Assembly: GCF_900111745.1 (NCBI RefSeq)
Contig: NZ_FOIJ01000001.1
Span: forward strand, 248,001-312,000
DNA: 64,000 bases
Source of the DNA: Stigmatella erecta
GTDB lineage: Bacteria; Myxococcota; Myxococcia; Myxococcales; Myxococcaceae
Direction of reading: 5' to 3'
Part shown: positions 8,854 through 16,662 of the stretch, one piece after another
Layout of the letters: each line of letters starts with the position of its first letter
How positions within the stretch are numbered: position 1 is the first letter of the stretch
Translations under genes and position numbers: made by a program
Notes under the pieces: generated by a model
Database searches by the model: none
The model's input: only the letters and a program-made list of their open reading frames with translations
What the model was told of the DNA's origin: nothing

Positions 8854-10530
8854 ATGGGCGAGACGATGGGAAGAGGAGGGGTGGTGCGTTCCCAGGAAGC
8901 ATGGACGCTGCCGTGGCGGGGCTTGGGCTTGAGCAGCAACCTGAGTGCCCGCGATCAGCCCCACCCCTACCGGCTGCTCGACGAGTCGCCCGGGCTCTTC
9001 GACTTCGTGGAGTACAGCGCGCCACTGTCGCTGGAGGAGACCCAGGCGCACGCCACGCTGTACCCCGAGATGACCCGTCGCCTGGGGCAGGTGCCGGTGC
9101 TCTTCCACCCGGTGCACCTCAACCTCTATGGCCCCGAGCGCGAGAGCGCCCAGGCCCTCGCGGACCTGGAAGCGCACGCCCAGGCCGTGGGCAGTGCCTG
9201 GGTGGGGAACGATGTGGGCTGGTGGCACGCGGGCGGCCAGTCCTTTCCGGGCTACCTCTACCTGCCCCCGCCGCTCACCCCGGAAGGGCTGAAGGACTGT
9301 GTGGCGCACGCCCTCCATGTCCAGGCGGGGCTCGGCCGGCCGCTGGCGCTGGAGAACCCCGCGGTCTTCGCCCGGCGCGGGGACCTGCACGTGCTCGACT
9401 TCATGGCCGGGCTGCACGCGCGCACGGGGCTGCCGCTTCTCATCGATGTGGGGCACCTCTTCAGCTACCAGCTCTCCGCGGGCCTGCCGCTGGAGGCCGG
9501 GTGGGACGGCTTTCCCTTCGAGCAGGTCATCGAGCTGCACCTCGCCGGCGGGGTGGTGACGCGCCGGGGCGCCCGTGGCTTCTACGTGGATGACCACACC
9601 CAGCCGGTGCGTGACGAGCTGTTCGCCCTGCTGGAGCGCCTCCTGCCGCGCTGTCCCTCGCTCAGGGCGGTCACCTTCGAGGGGGATGGCCATCCGCCCG
9701 AGGTGGCCCGGCTGACCCTGGAGCGCCTGCGCCGGTGGGTTCCGGCGGAGCCCCGGCCGCCCTTGTCCCTCAAGCCCCCGGCGGAAGGGCCTGTCCCCGC
9801 GCTGAGCAACGCCAGCAAGCCCTGGGAGCTGTTCGAGCTGGGCTACGGCGCCCGGCCCCCGGAGCCCCGGGATGATCCGGAGGGCAGTGCGGCGGAGACA
9901 GACTTCCGGCTGGCGGTGGTGGTCGAGCAGCTCGACCGCACCTACCCGGTGAGCCGCCTGCTCCTGGCGGGGACGCGCGACACCCTCCGGACTTTCACGG
10001 CCTCCCCGGAGTTCCGGGAGCTGTTCCAGGGGCTGGGCCGCTCCCTGGACCATGCGTTCCTGAGCTATGCCCGGCGGCACCTGCGGGCGCAGCCGGACGA
10101 GGGGTGCGCGGCAGCGCTGTCCTTCGAGGTGTTCCTGCCCAGCGTGATGCAGCGGCCCCATGCCCCTCCAGGGCCTGGAGAGGTGGGGCTGGCCGCTGAC
10201 GCCGGGGTGGGGGCCTTCGCGGCGGACCTGTCCGAGCTCGTCTACACGGCCCGGGCGCTCCGGCGGCACCTCACCGGGCGGGCCTGGGCCTGCGAGGCGC
10301 TGGAGGTGAGCGGGTTGGAGTCCCTGGTCCAGACGGCGCGGCGGGTGGGGCTCCGGCCGTGGCGCTTCGCCGTGCGCCGGAGGGCGGGGCAGCTGGAGGT
10401 GCAGACAGCTCCGGCCCCCCTGCTGGAGATGCTGCGCACCCTGGCCGCCGGGCCCGCCCCGGAGGCGTCGCTCCCGCCATCGCTGGTCTCCGAGGCCCTG
10501 GGCCGGGGGCTGGTGCGCCGGGGCGCCTGA
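8854..10530 (+). CDS. MNIO (DUF692) iron-oxidase-like enzyme with a C-terminal extension
   Basis: A 558-residue protein. Residues about 20-300 match the multinuclear non-heme iron oxidase family (DUF692, MbnB-like), a TIM barrel holding two or three iron ions. Candidate ligands are H85 and H88 in HPVHLNLYG, N168 in LENPAV, D198 and H201 in IDVGHLF, H229 in ELHLAG and H248 in DDHTQPV. Family members modify cysteine or other residues of ribosomal peptides. Residues about 310-558 are an extra half, helical and arginine-rich, that I do not recognise; it may replace the separate partner protein usually encoded next door. No small precursor peptide gene was seen nearby. Starts at 8866 (ATG) or 8884 (GTG after AGGAGG) are alternatives. 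Confidence 0.78.
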   Translation: MGETMGRGGVVRSQEAWTLPWRGLGLSSNLSARDQPHPYRLLDESPGLFDFVEYSAPLSLEETQAHATLYPEMTRRLGQVPVLFHPVHLNLYGPERESAQALADLEAHAQAVGSAWVGNDVGWWHAGGQSFPGYLYLPPPLTPEGLKDCVAHALHVQAGLGRPLALENPAVFARRGDLHVLDFMAGLHARTGLPLLIDVGHLFSYQLSAGLPLEAGWDGFPFEQVIELHLAGGVVTRRGARGFYVDDHTQPVRDELFALLERLLPRCPSLRAVTFEGDGHPPEVARLTLERLRRWVPAEPRPPLSLKPPAEGPVPALSNASKPWELFELGYGARPPEPRDDPEGSAAETDFRLAVVVEQLDRTYPVSRLLLAGTRDTLRTFTASPEFRELFQGLGRSLDHAFLSYARRHLRAQPDEGCAAALSFEVFLPSVMQRPHAPPGPGEVGLAADAGVGAFAADLSELVYTARALRRHLTGRAWACEALEVSGLESLVQTARRVGLRPWRFAVRRRAGQLEVQTAPAPLLEMLRTLAAGPAPEASLPPSLVSEALGRGLVRRGA

Positions 10531-10596
10531 GCCGGGTTTGTCCGGTTTCGGGCGGAGCCTTGCGCTGGCCGTGCCGCTGCGGTAGGTGGCCCGGCC

Positions 10597-11232
10597 ATGT
10601 CGTCACCCCTCGTCGTTGGAATCGCGGGCGGAACCGCGTCCGGCAAGACGACCGTCGCCCGGAAGGTTCGCGAGGCGCTGGCCGACTGCCGTGTAGCCTT
10701 CATCGATCAGGACTCGTACTACCGGGACCTGAAGGACATGCCGCTGGAGGACCGGCGGCAGGTGAACTTCGATCACCCGGATGCCTTCGACACCGAGCTG
10801 CTCGTCGAGCACCTGAAGCAGCTGCGCTCCGGGCAGGCCATCCAGAAGCCCGCGTATGACTTCCGGACGTCCTCCCGTCTGGAGAGCACCGTGCTCGTGG
10901 AGCCCGGGGACATCATCCTCATCGAGGGCATCCTCGTGCTCCACATGAAGGAGGTGCGCGACCAGATGGGCGTGAAGATCTACGTCGACGCCGACGATGA
11001 CCTTCGCATCCTCCGGCGCCTCACCCGCGACATCAAGGACCGCGGCCGGGACTTCGATCACGTGGTGGGCCAGTACCTGCGGCACGTGCGCCCCATGCAC
11101 ATGGGCTTCGTGGAGCCCTCCAAGCACTTCGCCGACATCATCATCCCGCACGGCGGCAACAACGACATCGCCATCGGGATGCTGGTGGGTGCGCTCCGGG
11201 CACGGCTCGCCGCGCCCCCCCCGCCGCGGTAG
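10597..11232 (+). CDS. udk: Uridine kinase
   Basis: A 211-residue P-loop kinase that phosphorylates uridine or cytidine to the monophosphate in pyrimidine salvage. It shows Walker A GGTASGKTT at residues 10-18, the FIDQDSYYRDL substrate strand, NFDHPDAFD, and the lid region RLTRDIKDRGRD. The ending RPMHMGFVEPSK, then NDIA, is typical of Udk. Length matches the family. It converges directly on the MetX-like gene, whose last base is adjacent to its stop, so no separate terminator fits between them. Confidence 0.93.
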   Translation: MSSPLVVGIAGGTASGKTTVARKVREALADCRVAFIDQDSYYRDLKDMPLEDRRQVNFDHPDAFDTELLVEHLKQLRSGQAIQKPAYDFRTSSRLESTVLVEPGDIILIEGILVLHMKEVRDQMGVKIYVDADDDLRILRRLTRDIKDRGRDFDHVVGQYLRHVRPMHMGFVEPSKHFADIIIPHGGNNDIAIGMLVGALRARLAAPPPPR

Positions 11233-12267
11233 TCAGCGCAACCGGCGCAGGAAGTCCTTCACGGGGCCGTGCAGGCGCCGGGTCTCGGTGAGCAGGGCCC
11301 CGTGGTCTCCGGCGCCCTGCAGCTCGTGGTAGCGCGTCTGGATGCCCGAGGCGCTCAGCAGGTGGTACGTCTCGCGCACCCGCGCGGGCGGCGCCAGCAG
11401 GTCCGAGGCCCCGGTGATGAGCAGCACCTGGGCTTTGATCTTGGGCAGGAACTCCGTCAAGTCGCACCCCGCGTAGGCGGTGCACAGCAGAGACCAGGCG
11501 TTCGCGTCGAAGGTGGAGGCGAACGCATCCGCGTCCGCCTCCAGGGCCTGCTCGGCGGCGGCGATGTCCCGGTACCGCGCGGTGAGCAGCTCGCGGCCGT
11601 ACAGCAGCCGCAGGTACTCCAGCCGCAGCTTGCGCAGCGTCCGGCGCGGCCCGGCCTCCGGGGTGTAGAAGCCCTCGCGGAACTCCGGATCCATCCAGAG
11701 CATCTGGTGGAACATGCCCATCCGGTCCCGCAGCGCCTCCGGCAGTGCCCGCGCCGCGCCGATGACGACCACCCCGGCGGTCAGCTCGGGGAACAGGGCC
11801 GCGAGCCGCAGCGCCACCAGGCCCCCCAGCCCCACGCCCACCAGGGCCCGGACCCGCTTGAGCCCCACGCCGCGCATGAACGCGGAGAGCACACGCGCCA
11901 TGTCCATCACCGTCAGCAGGGGCAGCGCGGGCCCCAGGCGCTGGCCGGTGAAGGGGTCCTCCGTGAGCGGGGAGGTGGTGCCAAAGGGGCTGCCGAGCAG
12001 GTTCGGGGAGATGATGTGCAGGCTGGAGGGATCCAACGGGCGGCGGTCGCCGATCAGCTCCCGGCCCCAGCCCGAGGGCTGATACGCGGAGTCCTCCACC
12101 GGCCCGAGCGCGCGGTGAGACTGGGCGAGATCATGCAGCAACACCACCGAGTTCTCGCCGGACGGTTCACCGTAGCTCTCGTAGGCCACCTGGGTGCCGT
12201 CCAGGAGCCCGCCCTCTTCGAGGGGGAGCGGTATTGTCAACAGGTAGGTGCCCGTGGCCTGGATCAC
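11233..12267 (-). CDS. MetX-like alpha/beta hydrolase lacking the nucleophilic serine
   Basis: This 344-residue protein follows the homoserine O-acetyltransferase (MetX) plan: oxyanion segment SPNLLGSPFGTTSP near residue 88-101, nucleophile elbow, lid helices, then Asp and His strands. D289 (TGASDLLAPP) and H322 (GAGDHGALL) stand where the acid and base belong. The elbow, however, reads GVGLGG, with glycine 146 where MetX has serine. The codon is clearly GGG. Without the serine, the acetyl-enzyme ping-pong mechanism cannot work, so this is either a non-catalytic or a changed-function paralogue. The gene is convergent with udk. Confidence 0.75.
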   Translation of the reverse strand: MIQATGTYLLTIPLPLEEGGLLDGTQVAYESYGEPSGENSVVLLHDLAQSHRALGPVEDSAYQPSGWGRELIGDRRPLDPSSLHIISPNLLGSPFGTTSPLTEDPFTGQRLGPALPLLTVMDMARVLSAFMRGVGLKRVRALVGVGLGGLVALRLAALFPELTAGVVVIGAARALPEALRDRMGMFHQMLWMDPEFREGFYTPEAGPRRTLRKLRLEYLRLLYGRELLTARYRDIAAAEQALEADADAFASTFDANAWSLLCTAYAGCDLTEFLPKIKAQVLLITGASDLLAPPARVRETYHLLSASGIQTRYHELQGAGDHGALLTETRRLHGPVKDFLRRLR

Positions 12268-12320
12268 GCAGGGAAGTTCTCATATCACTGGATGCCCGTA
12301 CGCATCAGGAGACTCTCTGC

Positions 12321-13235
12321 GTGAAGCGCTACTTTGGTGTCATCGTCCTCTTCGTGGGTGTGCTGGTCGGCTCGGTGATGTTCTACCGGAAGCTGAGCGC
12401 CCAGACCCACGAGGCGCAGCGCGAGGCGGATCTGGCCCGCATCCAGAAGGAGTACCTGGAGCGGGTGGGCTGGATGCGCAACAACCCCGACGACAAGGCC
12501 TACCGGGAGGAAGTGGCCCCGTTTTTCAAGACGTACTTCGAGCAGATCGACACGCACCTGAACCGCTATGGAGGGAACAAGGAGTTCGACGCGTACCTCC
12601 AGGAAGTCGAGCGGCGGGCGGAGAGCGGCAAGGAGGACCGGGCGGACGACCGGAAGGCCTTCTACCAATACACACGTAAGGTTTTCGACAGATTCCGGGG
12701 CGGGCGCTACCACCCGGAATGGACGGCCACGGACAAGGGGATGCGGCTGGATGTGGTGTCCTCGGACGTGGTGATGGTGCTGGGCAAGCCGCAGGTGCGG
12801 CTGCAGCTGGCGCTGTGGGGCGCGCAGCGCGAGCTGAAGGAGGAGGGCAAGCTGAAGAAGATGGTGACCAGCGCCGCCTTCGACACCGCCTGGCGGCTCA
12901 CCGATGCCAAGGGCAAGCTCGTGGGGGAGATGCGGGGCGCGGACCCGGCGATGAAGATCGACTTCCCGGAGCGCTTCATCGCCGAGTTCCCGCCGCAGAT
13001 GGTGCTGGGCCACTACGACATGGACCTGGTGCCCTCGGAGGTGGCGAAGATGGACATCACCTTCAAGGTGACCTCCCGCGCCTCCACGGGCGGCATCGCC
13101 TCGTCCACGTACACGTGGAAGCTGGATGTGCCCGGCGAGTGGCGGCTGGGCGCGGGCGAGAAGTGGGAAGGGGCCACGGAAGAGGAGCGCCCCGAGGAAG
13201 AGATCGACCCGGCCAAGGCGAGCGCCCAGGAATAG
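12321..13235 (+). CDS. Membrane-anchored protein of unknown function
   Basis: A 304-residue protein with an N-terminal hydrophobic anchor (about residues 5-22, ahead of MFYRKL) and a soluble remainder, probably periplasmic. Residues 30-120 are helical and highly charged. Residues about 130-270 look beta-rich, with WRLTDAKGKLVGEMRG and TYTWKLDVPGEWRLG. The tail is acidic. The GTG at 12321 is supported by AGGAG at 12307-12311, nine bases upstream. I do not recognise a family. It lies divergent to the MetX-like gene and 54 bp ahead of the matrixin gene. Confidence 0.75.
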   Translation: MKRYFGVIVLFVGVLVGSVMFYRKLSAQTHEAQREADLARIQKEYLERVGWMRNNPDDKAYREEVAPFFKTYFEQIDTHLNRYGGNKEFDAYLQEVERRAESGKEDRADDRKAFYQYTRKVFDRFRGGRYHPEWTATDKGMRLDVVSSDVVMVLGKPQVRLQLALWGAQRELKEEGKLKKMVTSAAFDTAWRLTDAKGKLVGEMRGADPAMKIDFPERFIAEFPPQMVLGHYDMDLVPSEVAKMDITFKVTSRASTGGIASSTYTWKLDVPGEWRLGAGEKWEGATEEERPEEEIDPAKASAQE

Positions 13236-13289
13236 GCGCCGCTCACAAAAGGGGTGCCCAATTTCGGCGCTGCGCCGGTCTTGGAGGAA

Positions 13290-14675
13290 ATGACCCCCAT
13301 TTCCTCTTTGAGACTGCCGTGGAGGCGCCTGGTGCTGGCGGCCTTCTTGCTGTTCATGCCCGCCGCCTGGGCCTCGACCCAGATGGCGCTGGATGTGCCC
13401 GCCCTGACGCAGGGGGCGGATTGGGTGGTCCAAGGGCGGGTGTTGCGCACCCAGCCCCGCTGGATTCCCGGGACGGGGCGCCTCGTCACCGCCGTGGAGG
13501 TGTCGGTGGGGCAGGTGCTGAAGGGCACCGTGACGCACCCCTCGGTCGAGGTGCTCCTGCCAGGCGGTACCCTGGGAGGCCTCCGCCAGCACGTCAGCGG
13601 CGCGCCCGCGTTCGCTCCTGGCGAGGAAGTGGTGCTCTTCCTGGCGAAGGGGGGCGAAGGCCCCCACTTGGTGGGACTGTCCCAGGGCAGCTTCCGGGTG
13701 CAGCGCTCCGCCCCGGACGGCCGTGTGCGGGCCGCCTCGATGCTCGCGGCGGATTTGCAGTTGATCGACCCGCTGTCGCTCCAGCCGGTTTCCCCCGCGC
13801 CGAGGACGGTGGACCTCCAGACGCTGCGCGATGAGGTGCTCGCGGTGGCGGCCGCGGAGGCCTCTCCAGCCCCGGCCTTCCAGCCTTTTGAGTCCCCCCC
13901 CGGGGAAGATGGGCCGGTGCCTTTCGTTAGAACCCGTGTGCCCCAGGAACCCGGGGCCGGGGAGGAGCACTGCTTGTGGTGGCCTGGGGGCAGCACGCTC
14001 ACGTTTCATCAGCAGGTCTGCATGCCGGGGGAGCCGGACTGCGCGGCGCGCCAGGCGGCGGTGGCGCTGGCCCTGAATAGCTGGGATGACGCCCTCGTGG
14101 CGTGCGCGAGCCTCCGGCTGGCCGAGGGTCCCGCCACCTCCTCGCGGCAGGTGGGCTACAGCCCCGGGGGACCGAACGAGAACATCCTCGTCCTGCGGGA
14201 CCGGACCTGCACGCAGCAGGAGGAGCCGGACTGCTGGGAGCACCAGGCGGAGACCCTGGCGCTGACGACGATCACCTTCCGCATGCCCGGGGGCGAGGTG
14301 CTCGACGCGGACATCGAGATCGCCCCCTGGGCCTTCGTGCCCCACAGCCCCCTGTCCCTCCAGGCGGTGGTGACGCACGAGCTGGGCCACGCGTTGGGGT
14401 TGGATCACTCGCCCGATTCGCGCTCGACGATGTACGCCACGGTGACGCCCGGCGAGGCCCCCCGGCTCACCCTCGATGAGGGCTCTCAACAGGCCATGTG
14501 TGCCATCTATCCCAGCGGCGCGCCGGCGGTGGACTGCGCCCAGCAAGTCCAGGAGCAGCCGTTGCAGCCCGAGGCGTCCGGCTGCGGCGTGGCCACGGGC
14601 GGAGGGATGCCGGCCCTGGTGGCGGGAGGGGTCCTGCTGGCGCTGAGGCGCCGGCGGAGCCGGAGCACGCCATGA
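13290..14675 (+). CDS. Secreted matrixin-type zinc metalloprotease with MYXO-CTERM-like tail
   Basis: A 461-residue protein with a signal peptide (basic RLPWRR, hydrophobic stretch, cleavage near AWAS). An N-terminal beta domain of about 180 residues comes next, then a metzincin catalytic domain. The zinc site is complete: H363, E364, H367 and H373 in HELGHALGLDH, with STMYA downstream as the Met-turn. The C-terminus, SGCG, then a hydrophobic helix, then RRRR, resembles the MYXO-CTERM sorting tail that anchors myxobacterial proteins at the surface. ATG 13290 has GGAGG only 2 bases upstream; GTG at 13254 is the alternative start. The stop overlaps the next start (ATGA). Confidence 0.83.
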   Translation: MTPISSLRLPWRRLVLAAFLLFMPAAWASTQMALDVPALTQGADWVVQGRVLRTQPRWIPGTGRLVTAVEVSVGQVLKGTVTHPSVEVLLPGGTLGGLRQHVSGAPAFAPGEEVVLFLAKGGEGPHLVGLSQGSFRVQRSAPDGRVRAASMLAADLQLIDPLSLQPVSPAPRTVDLQTLRDEVLAVAAAEASPAPAFQPFESPPGEDGPVPFVRTRVPQEPGAGEEHCLWWPGGSTLTFHQQVCMPGEPDCAARQAAVALALNSWDDALVACASLRLAEGPATSSRQVGYSPGGPNENILVLRDRTCTQQEEPDCWEHQAETLALTTITFRMPGGEVLDADIEIAPWAFVPHSPLSLQAVVTHELGHALGLDHSPDSRSTMYATVTPGEAPRLTLDEGSQQAMCAIYPSGAPAVDCAQQVQEQPLQPEASGCGVATGGGMPALVAGGVLLALRRRRSRSTP

Positions 14676-15370
14676 ACCTTCGGGGCGCACGCGCGGGGTG
14701 GATGGCGCTGGGGTGGGGACTCCTGGCGCAGGGCACGGGGGGCTGTGGGGAGTACGGGCTGGCGGATGAGACGTACCGCGTCGATCCGGTGGCGGTCCTG
14801 GACGGACAGCTGCGAGCCCCCCTGGATGCGGGCCGAGGCCCCACGGCGATGGCCCTGGCGTGGGCCCCGGGGCTGTCTTCCTTGGAGGAACTCTCCGGGG
14901 CCTTGTTGGCCGGAGCCAGCGCGTGTGGCCTGGAGCAGGGGGCCCTCCTGCAGCCCATGCCCCACGAGGAGCACTTCCCGGTGAACTTCGTGCTGCCCCT
15001 GTCCACGGTCCCGCCTCCGGCGGCCCAGCATGCGTTAGAGCCCCGGGGCGGACGGGGGCGGCTGGCCCTCGGGTGGGTCGTCTCCTTCCAGGATGCCAAC
15101 CGCAACGGCCGCTTGGATCTGGCGCAGGAGGAAGGCCCGCCCGAGCGCGTGATGGCCACGTCCCTCGACTCGGGCATGGCCGTGCTCTTCGTGGATGGAG
15201 TGCTGCCCCGCGAGCGCGAGGGCATCTGGCGGCAGTGGCCCGGGACGCTGCCGCCGGGGTTCAGCCTTCTGGAGGGAAGCCTTTCCCACGAAGGGGGGCC
15301 CTCGCTCCGCTTGCTCCCGGCGGACTCCACCTCCTTGACGCTGGAGGGCGCCCGGCGAGTGTGTCCGTGA
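14672..15370 (+). CDS. Putative lipoprotein with a calcium-loop-like motif
   Basis: A 232-residue exported protein. A hydrophobic N-terminus ends in GTGGC, a plausible lipobox with the cysteine near residue 27. The body is mostly beta-like with no recognised domain. One stretch, DANRNGRLDLAQEE, has the D-x-N-x-N-G-x-x-D spacing of calcium-binding EF-hand or dockerin loops. It overlaps the matrixin gene by 4 bp and lies 9 bp ahead of the ECF sigma gene, so it is part of the same coupled unit. Confidence 0.72.
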   Translation: MNLRGARAGWMALGWGLLAQGTGGCGEYGLADETYRVDPVAVLDGQLRAPLDAGRGPTAMALAWAPGLSSLEELSGALLAGASACGLEQGALLQPMPHEEHFPVNFVLPLSTVPPPAAQHALEPRGGRGRLALGWVVSFQDANRNGRLDLAQEEGPPERVMATSLDSGMAVLFVDGVLPREREGIWRQWPGTLPPGFSLLEGSLSHEGGPSLRLLPADSTSLTLEGARRVCP

Positions 15371-15379
15371 GCGAGAGCA

Positions 15380-15880
15380 ATGGACGCGTCGGCGCTCGAG
15401 CAATGGTATGCGTTGTATGGGTACGCCGTGCATCGGCGGTGTGTCCGTTTGCTCCAGTCCGAGGCCGAGGCGGATGATGCCTTGCACGAGGTGTTCCTGC
15501 GCGCCTGGCGCTACGCGCACACCCTTCGGGACGGGCAGCCGCTGCCCTGGCTCTACCGCATCGCGGACCGGCATTGCATGGACCTGCTGAGCCGCCGGGC
15601 GCGGCACGTATCCACCGAGGAGGGGAAGGTGCCTCCTTCGGGAGAGGCCGTGGCCCCGGAGACACCGGAGCAGATGTACCTCTTCGGCCAGGTGCTCGCG
15701 GCCTGCAAGGAGCGCGTGCGGGACACCGCCGTCCTCTACTACCTGGATGAGCTGACGCAGGAAGAGGTGGCCGAGCACCTGGGGTGCTCACGCAAGACGG
15801 TGAAGGAGCGGCTGGCCCAGTTCAAGGAGGTGGCCCTCCGGCTGCTGTCGGGCGGGCGGCCCCAGCGAGGAACGGGATGA
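15380..15880 (+). CDS. ECF-type RNA polymerase sigma factor
   Basis: A 166-residue sigma-70 family protein with only regions 2 and 4. Region 2 carries EADDALHEVFLRAWRYA and the PWLYRIADRHCMDLL segment. Region 4 carries the helix-turn-helix LTQEEVAEHLGCSRKTVKERL. It would direct RNA polymerase to a small regulon in response to an envelope signal. Its stop overlaps the ATG of the anti-sigma-like gene (ATGA), the usual arrangement for a sigma factor and the protein that holds it. The group cannot be assigned by eye. Confidence 0.9.
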   Translation: MDASALEQWYALYGYAVHRRCVRLLQSEAEADDALHEVFLRAWRYAHTLRDGQPLPWLYRIADRHCMDLLSRRARHVSTEEGKVPPSGEAVAPETPEQMYLFGQVLAACKERVRDTAVLYYLDELTQEEVAEHLGCSRKTVKERLAQFKEVALRLLSGGRPQRGTG

Positions 15881-16662
15881 ACCGCTTCGATACCCTGCGT
15901 GCCTTCCGTGAGGCGGGCCACCCTCCGGGGCGAGTGCTCGACGAGCTGGCCTTCGCGTCCGGGGAGATGCCCCGGGCCTCCGGGCCTGCACGCCACGTGA
16001 GCGCCTGTGAGGTCTGCCAGGCACGGATCGCGGCCCTGCGGGAAGAACGTGCCCGGTTCCTGCGGGCCCGTCCCGCGCGGGCTTTCTCCGCCCGGGTGCT
16101 GGAGCAGGCCGCCCGTCCGTCCTGGTGGGAGCGCCCCAGGCTGTGGGCGTTGGCGATGGTGCCTGCGCTGGCGCTCGTTGCCCTGGCACTTCAAGGCGCG
16201 CTCCTCCCCGCAGGGCCCACGTCCATTCGATACAAGGGCGCGGCTCCGGTGCGCTGGGAGGTGCTCGTCAGCCGCGAGGGGCAGCCCGCGGTGGCCTTCC
16301 CGGAGGGCGTGCCTCTGCGCCAGGGGGATGTGTTGCGCTTCCGGGTGGTGCTGCCAGAGCGGGGCTACGTCTTCATCGCCAACCTGGATGAGGCGGGGCA
16401 GTTCACCCGCTATTACCCCGCGGACAGTGCCCACGCGGTGGCCCTGGAGCCGGGCGAGCATGTGCTGCCGGGCAGTGTCGTCCTGGATGATGTGCGGGGC
16501 GAAGAGCGCGTGCTGGTGTTCCTCAGCCCCGCGCCGCTGGAGTCTCAAGAAGTCGAGGCCGCGTTGCGCCAGGCCTTCGAGCGGGCCGGGGGCTTGAGGT
16601 TCGAGGATCCCGGGCTGCTGGTTCCGTCGGCGTCGCATGTCCACGTCAAGGAGGGGCGATGA
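15877..16662 (+). CDS. Anti-sigma-like membrane protein with DUF4384-type domain
   Basis: A 261-residue single-pass membrane protein. The cytoplasmic part has H40, C44 and C47 in an H-x3-C-x2-C motif like the zinc-binding anti-sigma domain. A transmembrane helix lies at about residues 88-110. The outer part resembles DUF4384 (LRQGDVLRFRVVLPERGYVFIANL, then FTRYYP). The layout fits a sensor that holds the ECF factor at the membrane and releases it on an envelope signal. It overlaps the sigma gene by 4 bp and the caspase gene by 4 bp. DUF4384 beside or fused to caspase-like proteins is a recurring arrangement in proteobacteria. Confidence 0.78.
   Translation: MNRFDTLRAFREAGHPPGRVLDELAFASGEMPRASGPARHVSACEVCQARIAALREERARFLRARPARAFSARVLEQAARPSWWERPRLWALAMVPALALVALALQGALLPAGPTSIRYKGAAPVRWEVLVSREGQPAVAFPEGVPLRQGDVLRFRVVLPERGYVFIANLDEAGQFTRYYPADSAHAVALEPGEHVLPGSVVLDDVRGEERVLVFLSPAPLESQEVEAALRQAFERAGGLRFEDPGLLVPSASHVHVKEGR

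Noticed and set aside
9000-10530. Small precursor peptide for the MNIO enzyme
   Set aside because: Neither strand of the flanking gaps (8825-8853; 10531-10596) is long enough for a plausible precursor, and no Cys-rich short frame with a ribosome site was seen.
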